Below the pieces are notes generated by a model. The model had not been told where the DNA came from, did no database searches, and saw only the letters and a program-made list of their open reading frames with translations. Made by a program: the position numbers and the translations under genes. A stretch of DNA of 64,000 bases. It comes from Paracamarosporium sp. OC-R06-R3. Lineage: Eukaryota; Ascomycota; Dothideomycetes; Pleosporales; Didymosphaeriaceae. Position 1 is the stretch's first letter, and each line of letters begins with the position of its first letter. The DNA lies in NCBI GenBank assembly GCA_019828545.1, contig JACVRA010000488.1, forward strand, positions 1-64,000. The letters are read 5' to 3'. Positions 56,210-64,000 of the stretch are shown piece after piece.

Positions 56210-58584
56210 CAAGGGACGGAATGCTCCGGCGTTCAAGGCTCGTCCAAAGCTCACTTTACGACTTCACGATTACAGAGACTTACAGCGTTGACAATCGTAT
56301 TCGATATGGCATTCAAAGCATTTTTGTATCGAGTATATGGATCTTCTCTCTATGGTGACGGTCTGCGTTTCCAGGTCTACCATTATACGGTATAGTTGCA
56401 TGGTTTTATGATATCCACTCCCTTAGACGGGATCTGATCAGTTCTCGATATGTATAATAGACTCTATCTGATTTCAATTTAGAGATTCATACTCATCTCT
56501 GAACTCTCACTGTGCCCAACAAACCTCATCTCGAGCAATGTCCGTTATTCAATTACCGTATCAAAGACAGTCACGGGCTTAATATCCCCATGCCATACAC
56601 ATGATCTCACGCTCGTCGATTGTATTCGATATCACTATCAAACGCAGGATAAGCGCTTCAACAGAGCACAAAGGTAGCCTCAGTCTAAACGCGACTGCCC
56701 CTTTTGCCTTAAGCAACGCTTTTAGAAAATGCAAGCTGAGATATCGGTCACATTACAGACTCTTCCCAGTGCCTACCTACCTACATTGCATTGCACATCA
56801 CTCTTGCCTACAAAAACCCTACATCCGCCCACTCATGTCCCTTTCCCCCACGCTTCACAATCCATGCCACAAACATAAAATACCGCTACCGCTTCACCGC
56901 TTCCCCTTCATTCTCGCAAACCCGCGACAACAGTTCCATACGGTAACACATCGGGACTTCCTCAGCTCCGTTCCGTCCGTGTCCCGACTTGTCAAACGTA
57001 GCACGGCATCGTGCTGTCCGCATCGAGCAGTGCGCGCAGGAAACACTGCTGTACTTTTCGTCTCGGTGCGCAGGCCATGGGTGGGGGATATCTCTGTGAT
57101 GAGGTGCAGCCGAAATATCTTCCTCTTACACAGTATCTTCCCACCTACACAGCATAGCATGAAGAACGCAGACTTAGTCTAGGAAAGCAAACGTGAACGC
57201 ACCCGCCGCATACACCACCCACATGCTAGCTGCCCTGCATCCACACCCACGACCGCAATCAATCGATCGATCGACGTGGCATTGCAGCGCAGCGCGTGGC
57301 GCACGCATTGCGTCGTGCCACGGCGAAAATGCGCATGTCGTGCCGTGCATGTTCGATAGACGTTGTGCACCGTGACGCCAGACGTCGCCTCATCCCACGC
57401 TGAGCAGAACTGCATTCGAGTCATTACCGCAGCGCGGCACGGAGCGGCGCAGGTACTGTGTATGTCTGAGATGACATGATATTACGGGACGTGATATGTG
57501 GACAGATAGACAGTGATGTTACAGTGGGAAAAACGTGTCTACAGCACTGCGTAGGTAGGTAGGTATACCGTACCGTGCGCACATTGAACTCCCCCCCTCC
57601 CTCTCATATCCGCAACTCTATCCTCCCGCACTGCATACCGGTATACCGTATTCACACCGCATCCCTACCTCGACCCCAAACCCATCTCATCAAAAGCTCT
57701 TACTCAAACCGTCAGCGTAATGACACCTCGTACCACGAAACGCCTTGACGTCAAACCACGCCGAGCAGATTACCGCATCCCAGCGCAGCAGGCCAGGCGA
57801 GGGCGGCTCAGGCGCCCCATCGAATCCAATCGAATCCTATGCTATCCCATCCCTCCCATCCTCATCCTAAACCTCACCCCTGTTCCCACGCCCCCTACCC
57901 CTGTCCAGACACCTGAACCGAGGCCCAGCCTGCCCAGACCAATCCTGCGCGAGCCTCGCCTGCGTTCCAGGCCGTGACACGACAGCTGCGGAAATTCGCG
58001 TGAAGGAGGTAGATTAACTCACCGCTGAGGTCACGCTTGCCAGCTGACAGGACACGAAGAGACGAGGACTGCGGCAGAGGAGAGAGGTGTCTCGGTCCGC
58101 ATACGCAGGCGGTGCGCCCCAGCCCAACCACATACGTAGCCAACAATAGATAGACGAATGATAGTCAAGCACACACAAAACTCACATTGAAGTGTTAACA
58201 TATTTTGCAATTCTACTCTAAGCAAGATAAACAGACTCCGGCACCAAGCCAAGCCAAGCCATTCCAGATGGAGAGATTTTGCCGTATAGGTAAACATATG
58301 AAAGAGCGAAACCCAAAACTCCATATCATAGGAATAGCAAGAGCACCAGGACGGGGCAAGCAAAAGACAGCGTGGAATAAATCAGCATATTGCATCCTAT
58401 CATACTACTGTCTTTCCTCCACACCCGCCCTGCGAGCAGCTATTTCACTCCAGAACACAAAGAAATAAAGAGTGGCCGTGCGGCCCTATGCAGTAAACAA
58501 GTGCTATGTGCAAGAGCCACAGGCTCCTTCACACCGTGTGTACAGAAGTGAATATCATGACTTTTTTTATATCAAGTCGGGCGC
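56210..58584. other. Long intergenic region, no gene seen
   Basis: About 2.4 kb between convergent genes. Frames at 56601-57182 and 57720-57977 are Pro/Leu/His-rich and without motifs. A GTAGGTAGGTAGGTA run lies near 57550. No tRNA or transposon was recognised. Confidence 0.5.
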
Positions 58585-61029
58585 TTAGAAGAGGCCGAAG
58601 AAGCGCTTGTAGTTGCCGGTGTCGTAGCCGCTACCGTAGTTGCCCGACGGGGGAGCGGCAGACGGGGTAGGGGTGGCAGAGACGGCAGCAGAGGAGCCCT
58701 GCTCGCCAACGGGAGCAGCGGTCGTCTCAACAGCGGCCGAGCTCTCGGTGGGAAGGACAAAGGTGGGAAGAGGCGAGGTCTCCGATGAAGGGACCGGCGC
58801 GATCGGGACACCAGTGCCAGAGGGGACGGGGTAGCTGAAGCCGCCGGAAGGAGCGGAGGGAGCGCCACCAACGGGACGGGTCTGAGTCAAGAAGCCAGAG
58901 GAAGCGCCAGAGGGAACGGTGCCGTTGCCTACGGGGTAGGGAGCGGGGACGCTGGTGGGAACGGGCGAGTTGTCAGTGGCGGGAGTGGACTGAGCGGGCA
59001 CGGAAGGAGCAGAGCTGACGTTCTCGCCCTCAGCAGGGACATCGCCGGTAGGAGTCTCCTGGCCAGCGGTGACAGTGACGGTCTCCTGCTGGGTAACGGT
59101 GACAGTGGTAGCAGGAGCGCACTCGCCGGAGCCGGAGCCAGCGCCACCAGTAGGAGCAGCACCAGTAGAAGCAGGGGCAGAGCCGGCACCCTCAACAGGG
59201 ACGTCAGAAGAGCCGGAGCCAGTGCCGTATCCGTTGCCGGGGACAGAGGCAGCAGGAGCAGAGGCGCTGGGGTAGACAGTCACGAACTGAGTGGTGGTGG
59301 AGGTAGACTCGAGAGTGGTGTAGGTGGTAGCCTCACCGCCAGTGGGAGCAGCCTCGGAAGAAGCACCGACAGTCTCGCCCTCCTTGGAGACAGAGGGAAC
59401 AGCGGTTTCGTAGCCCTTGGTGAGGTAGATGGTCTTGTAGATGGTCTCGGTGGAGGTGGTGGCGACCTCGGTGGTGACAGCGTGAGCAGAGGAGCCAGTG
59501 CCGACGGTGTAGACGAGGGTCTCGGTGGAGACGTGGACCTTCTCAGTGACGGGAGTGCTGACAGCCTCAACGACGGCGGAGGTAGTGGCCTCGCCAGTGC
59601 CGTAGCCGTTACCAGGGATGGAAGGAGCTCCAGGAGCAGCGGAGGTAGAGGCTTCAGGAGTGGCAGTGACATCAGATCCAGAGGCGGGGGTGGCAGTCTT
59701 CTCGCAGACGGTGGTCGTGAGCGGGATGGTGCTGGTGATCAGGATGGTAGAGGAAGCAGGGCAGTCAGTGACGGTCTGAGCGCAACCAGTCGAGGTGAAG
59801 ATCTGGGTGGTGTAGATGACCGAGGTGACGTACTCAGGGACACCAGTCGAGTTGGCAACGTCAGTGACCGGGAAAGAGAATCCGCTGGTCGGGAAGACGG
59901 GAGCGCCAGAGCTGACAGGAGCAGAGCCGATGGGGTAGCCAGTGCCAGGGAGAGTTGGGACGGGAGCAGAGCCAGTGCCCGGGAAAGATGGGGTCTGAGC
60001 GCCGACGTCAGTGGTGGGCGTAGAGAGGCCAGGAGTTGAGAGACCAGTGCCCGGGTAGCTGGGGACGCCTCCGCTGGGGACAGGCACGGGAGCAGAGCCG
60101 GTACCAGGGAAAGTTGGCACGGGAGCAGAGCCAGTGCCGGGGAAAGTTGGCACAGGAGCAGAGCCGGTACCGGGGAAGCTGGGCACTACAGCGGTGCTGG
60201 AGGGCTGCTCAGGAGAGACCTCAGTAGTCTCGCCAGCCGGGACGGAAGAAGATGGGACTTCATAGCCGTTGCCGGGGATGGAAGCCGGGGGGGCCGGGGC
60301 GGGAGCGCTGCTGGAAGGAACCTCAACGGCAGGGGCACTGCTGGAGGGGACCTCAACAGCGGGGGCACTGCTGGAAGGCTGCTCAGGCGAAGCCTCAGTG
60401 GAAGGAGAGGGTGTCTCAACAGCGGCGCTGGAAGAAGGCACACCGTAACCGTTGCCAGGGACAGAGGCAGGAGGAGCCTGGGCCGGGGCGCTGCTAGACG
60501 GGACCTCAACGGCAGGGGCGCTGCTGGAGGGGACCTCAACAGCGGGGGCACTGCTGGAAGGAACCTCGACGGCGGGAGTACTGGAGGGCAGCTCAGGAGA
60601 GGCCTCGCTGGAAGGAGTCTCTACAGCGGCGCTGGAAGAGGGGACTCCATAGCCGTTGCCGGGAACAGAGGCAGGAGGAGCCTGAGCTGGGGCGCTGCTG
60701 GAGGGGACCTCAACGGCGGGAGCGCTGCTAGAAGGAACCTCAACAGCAGGGGCGCTGCTGGAAGGCAGCTCAGGCGAGGCCTCGGTGGATGGAGCGGGAG
60801 TCTCGACGACGGGGGCGCTGGAGGGGACTCCGTAGCCGTTGCCGGGAACAGAGGCAGCGGGAGCAGAGACGGGAAGAGCAGAGCTGCTCACAACCGGGGC
60901 AGCCGAGGAGATGGGGCCGACCTGGTAGCCATCACCGTAGTTCTGGCGGCGGGCGTGGCGGTGACCGCGAGCCTGGGCGGCATCGGCGGCCGCCAACGAG
61001 GCGAGGAAAGCAACAGTAAGCTTCATCAT
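58585..61029 (-). CDS. Repetitive Ser/Pro-rich secreted protein with PGNGY motifs
   Basis: A single exon of 814 residues. The signal peptide MMKLTVAFLASLAAADAAQA is followed by HARRQNYGDGYQ, a likely Kex2 cleavage site. The body consists of degenerate repeats. SSSAPAVEVP-type decapeptides and six PGNGY boxes occupy the N-terminal third and recur further on. FPGTGSAPVPT units follow. Thr/Val-rich segments (TSVIYTTQIFTSTGC, TTVTVTQQETVTVTAG) resemble fungal wall mannoproteins and adhesins. It ends SGYDTGNYKRFFGLF, with a second KR site; no GPI signal is visible. Heavy O-glycosylation and wall or matrix location are likely; function unknown. Long frames on the other strand are shadows of the repeat. 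Confidence 0.8.
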   Translation of the reverse strand: MMKLTVAFLASLAAADAAQARGHRHARRQNYGDGYQVGPISSAAPVVSSSALPVSAPAASVPGNGYGVPSSAPVVETPAPSTEASPELPSSSAPAVEVPSSSAPAVEVPSSSAPAQAPPASVPGNGYGVPSSSAAVETPSSEASPELPSSTPAVEVPSSSAPAVEVPSSSAPAVEVPSSSAPAQAPPASVPGNGYGVPSSSAAVETPSPSTEASPEQPSSSAPAVEVPSSSAPAVEVPSSSAPAPAPPASIPGNGYEVPSSSVPAGETTEVSPEQPSSTAVVPSFPGTGSAPVPTFPGTGSAPVPTFPGTGSAPVPVPSGGVPSYPGTGLSTPGLSTPTTDVGAQTPSFPGTGSAPVPTLPGTGYPIGSAPVSSGAPVFPTSGFSFPVTDVANSTGVPEYVTSVIYTTQIFTSTGCAQTVTDCPASSTILITSTIPLTTTVCEKTATPASGSDVTATPEASTSAAPGAPSIPGNGYGTGEATTSAVVEAVSTPVTEKVHVSTETLVYTVGTGSSAHAVTTEVATTSTETIYKTIYLTKGYETAVPSVSKEGETVGASSEAAPTGGEATTYTTLESTSTTTQFVTVYPSASAPAASVPGNGYGTGSGSSDVPVEGAGSAPASTGAAPTGGAGSGSGECAPATTVTVTQQETVTVTAGQETPTGDVPAEGENVSSAPSVPAQSTPATDNSPVPTSVPAPYPVGNGTVPSGASSGFLTQTRPVGGAPSAPSGGFSYPVPSGTGVPIAPVPSSETSPLPTFVLPTESSAAVETTAAPVGEQGSSAAVSATPTPSAAPPSGNYGSGYDTGNYKRFFGLF
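60250..60840. repeat. Intragenic minisatellite in the PGNGY protein gene
   Basis: About 30-base units encoding SSSAPAVEVP recur in blocks of two or three, separated by units encoding PPASVPGNGYGVPSS. The copies differ by point changes. Unit number is probably unstable. Confidence 0.75.
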
Positions 61030-64000
61030 ATTGTCGATAGGAAGTTCCTTGTTCTTTTTCTTAGTTGATTGAGTGCTAAGGCGTCACGGATTCCTGGGAG
61101 TCGTATGGACGATGTTCTTTTGCCGGATATTGATGCTGCAAAGGAAACCAGGCAGAAGTCAATTCTGCGGATAGCGATCGGTCCTGTAAGGAATGACTGG
61201 AGTTTGTTTAAAGAGAGACAGCGTCTGCAAGAGACGAAAGCGAATGTCTTGGAAAAGAACGTGAGCCTTGCGGTGAGGAGGGAAAGAAGGTCGGGAGCGG
61301 CGAGAGCGCTATATAGCGAGCGGGATGATTGCAGGAAGACCAGGCCAAGGAACAAAGGCCTTGCAGCCGTCCAGGGCCCCTGGCAGGGTAATTTGGGCAG
61401 GGGCATGGTGTTGCAGGGACCAGTGAGGGTGAGGGTGCCGTTGCATGTTTCTGGGGCGCCAGTGCACGCAGCCACTCAGGGAGCGTGCAGGGTCGGTGCG
61501 TGGAGCGCTAGGATGGGCCGCTGGCCTTGGAGCCGCTCGCCAGCGTGGAAGCGCTGCGGCCTGAGGGCATTCGAATGGGCGGGCCTGGCGATGCCGCCGT
61601 GGCCGCGGGCGCTTTCACGCTTTCACGCTTTCACGCCTCCGCCGTCGCCGCCGCCTGGGTGCTGGCCCGCCTCTTGCTTTGTGCTGTCTTGGACGGTGAC
61701 ACGCTGGCAGCCGTCGCTGAGAGCTCGCCGGCCGCCCGCCACACGGCCAGATTGCGTTTCAGCGCGCTTCGCCGAAAGCAAATTGGCCCTGCGCAGATCC
61801 TCCTGGGTCTAAAACAGATGCGGCGGGTACCTGGCAGGCGGGCGGCGGCGAATCAGCGGCGGCCGTTGGGGCGATGCGGCTGACGGGAGCCGCCCCCGAT
61901 TGACGACAGCGATGCTCGGGACGGCGTCAGCCAGCGTTTTGCGGTGCGAGGGGGCGTCGCGGCGGGCTCGTGGGCTGCACGGCGCCGTTGGTGCGGTGGT
62001 TGTGGTAGTGTTGTCGGTTGGCTGGGCGGGCGGGCCTGTGTGCACAAAGCAGCTGGCGCGCGGTTTCACATCCGAGCCACAGCGCGCCTTCCTCCAGTCG
62101 CGCCCGAGCGCCTTCCTCACTTGCTCCTTCTGCTCTGGTGCGACGTCGACGCTCTCGCCCATCTTCACCGGCCTCCGTCACAATTTGCACAATGCTCGCA
62201 CCCTCACCCTCGCTGCCGCCCGCTTCCAGTATGCCGCCGGTGGGCCCTCGATAGCTTCGAAACACATGGCATCCATTCTGAGCCATCTTCGCTGCTCCAA
62301 CTGGCGGTTCCTCCCTCCGCGCCCGGACCCATCAGCCTCGCCTGCCGATGCTTGTTCTTGCTGCATGATACACAGCCTCAATTGCCTACGTCGCTGTCTC
62401 ATCAGTCTCCATACCTCTGCCTCTGCCCAGCGTCCCGAGCACATCATTTCGTCTTCGCAACGTGGCGTCGATCGCCTGTCCGACCCAAATGTGCCAAGTC
62501 GCTCGACCCACGACCAATCTCGCGGCCTCGGGTCTGACTGATGCGGAACGACGCGGGTGACAGACTGCATGACGTTCCTGTTTGTGTCTTCTCAATCTGT
62601 CCAGGGCAGTCCCTTTCCTGGTCAACCAAAACAAGAACACACCTGTCGAAACGACGGCAAATCATGCACATGCTTCTATTTCTAACACTGCACAACAAAC
62701 CTCCCAAACAATCCCCGTGCCATACTACGGGTTTTTAATCTACTGAGCGCCTACCCGCGGTTCTTCGTGCATCGACGCAAAGTCCGCTCACGGTTCGCTT
62801 CCTCCGTGTGGAGGCGTCGTTCGCATGCGCTCAATTCTCCGCTTACGTCTTGCGTGCTTAAGCATGCTTGCTCTTGTCCGTCAGAGTCTGGCCAAGCTGC
62901 TCTCAGCCTCGCCGGTCATGAAGTGCAAACAGTCCATCATTTCCTCGACAATATACCGATCCTCACTGCTAGCGATTGCTTTCGTTTAGCTCGTCGATCC
63001 TCAATAGTCTATCCAACAAGCACAGACCGTACTTTGGGTCATAGCAAATGAACGCACTCTGAGCACCCTGTTCACTGCCAGGCTTCATGGGATATCGATG
63101 CTGCCGTTTCGAGCGCATGCATCAACAATGCGAGAACAAGTCTCCTGTCATGTCCTCTCTAACGGTGGATTTTCCTGGGCGACCAGGGCTGTCGCTTCGT
63201 CCCCGCCTCGTTTTGAAACCCTCGCCTGAAACGAAACGTCTAGATCACCACGGTAGCCAAGAGCATGGCTTCGAGCCATTGACTTGGGTTCCTGGAGATC
63301 ATTGCAGTGGGGAAGTGCCTATAATCCTCGTTCCACTGGGAACAAAATGGTCTTGTTCCCCGCTCAACGTGCTCTGAATGAAACGCAACCAGCTCACACC
63401 ATCCAGTCGGTCGACCCAAGTTCCTTACCCTCACAAGGTATTCCATCTTTACCATGTGAAAGCACTCCACTTGTGCCCTTTACACTTTACACCGGGAGGA
63501 TTTCCTGCGCCCATATTTGCTCTCGATCGCGGCTATTCTTAGTCGGATACTCTCCCCCACCACGCTGCCATCGGGACCTGAGTTGTCTAGATCTCTACAA
63601 ACATGAAATGAGCCCATAAGCAGGCACTTCAACGTCACTGGCAGCACGAGCCATTCGGAGCGATGACTACGACATCAGCCTTCCACATCTCGGGTACTGG
63701 ATTGCGCATGCGCTGCCGGTAGGCACTTGCAAGCCTCTACCGTTTGCACGCCCATGCCATCGTTAACAGACGCTCTCACGAACATGACATGACCCAAGCT
63801 ACTCATTTCCGCCACTAGCGGTCCACCATGCTGAAATTGATCACAGCCTACAAGTTCAGCCTTGAGGTAAGGCTACCTCTCGGAACTCAACGAGCCTCAA
63901 CACCACAGTTTTGTTCGCCGGAAATGATTCGAACACTTCGTGCGAATCCATTGTCGCTCTCCGAAGATTCTTGCGATGTCGAAATCTAGGACAGGTGTGT
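61030..64000. other. Three-kilobase terminal region without a convincing gene
   Basis: The first ~300 bases are the promoter of the PGNGY protein gene. 61400-62300 is GC-rich with many overlapping frames on both strands, none with protein features. From about 62100 onward the plus strand is pyrimidine-rich with short frames, as in a long 5' leader of a gene starting beyond the window; that is conjecture. Confidence 0.45.
61611..61634. repeat. Three GCTTTCAC units
   Basis: Three perfect copies of an 8-base unit upstream of the PGNGY protein gene. Confidence 0.75.

Noticed and set aside
59482..60652. Long plus-strand Gly/Arg-rich frames
   Set aside because: Mirror frames of the repetitive PGNGY protein gene; codon repeats keep all frames open.
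58585..61029. RiPP or Kex2-repeat peptide precursor
   Set aside because: The repeats are not separated by dibasic sites and no tailoring genes lie nearby; only two dibasic sites were noted, at the ends.
61069..62541. Several 190-250 codon frames in the terminal region
   Set aside because: They overlap on both strands, are rich in Arg/Ser/Pro, and show no signal peptide, domain or splice logic.
1..64000. CRISPR array or prokaryotic mobile element
   Set aside because: No spaced direct repeats of that kind; spliced eukaryotic genes throughout.

Overview
The window reads as nuclear DNA of a filamentous ascomycete (Pezizomycotina). Genes are mostly split by short introns of about 50-60 bases with GT-AG ends and CTAAC/CTGAC-like branch points. 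They lie on both strands in no operon order. Several proteins are typical of this group: a HET-domain protein, a CE1 esterase, a short RecQ helicase, a Mid2-like sensor and Axl2. A dothideomycete is my best guess, but nothing here proves the class. No tRNA, rRNA, CRISPR array, intact transposon or virus was recognised. About 26 protein genes can be supported, most after joining exons by hand; the splice sites given keep the reading frame and restore conserved motifs.

Layout. 0-10 kb: two-base assembly gap, secreted CE1 esterase, nucleotidyltransferase with an unrecognised C-terminal half, mitochondrial Holliday-junction resolvase, small secreted protein, Mid2-like wall sensor. 10-20 kb: vacuolar PQ-loop transporter, seven-exon asparagine synthetase with TGASTCA elements around it, VAP/Scs2 protein divergent from a UBA-UBX protein, RecQ helicase. 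20-27 kb: ACS-type MFS transporter divergent from a LigB-type ring-cleavage dioxygenase, then a gene-poor 3-kb stretch. 27-42 kb: Axl2-like protein, Dre2, an Stf2-like gene whose start codon is made by splicing, Nup133, palmitoylation-type casein kinase 1. 43-51 kb: HET-domain protein, Swc4, and a protein with a STAND-type N-terminal helical domain and a ubiquitin-like C-terminal domain. 51-56 kb: an unresolved minus-strand gene, p24 cargo receptor, SDR dehydrogenase, SWIM-RING protein with a SUMO-interaction motif. 58-61 kb: a long repetitive Ser/Pro-rich secreted protein. The last 3 kb show no convincing gene.

Functional links. Most genes are independent housekeeping functions: amino-acid supply, ER contact sites, nuclear pore, chromatin, Fe-S assembly and secretion. 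Three local associations may matter. The divergent transporter/dioxygenase pair could form a small aromatic-catabolism unit. The HET gene and the STAND-type/ULD gene lie about 3.3 kb apart and both belong to families tied to fungal self/non-self recognition. Several surface or secreted proteins (Axl2, Mid2-like, PGNGY-repeat protein, CE1 esterase) relate to cell wall and exterior.
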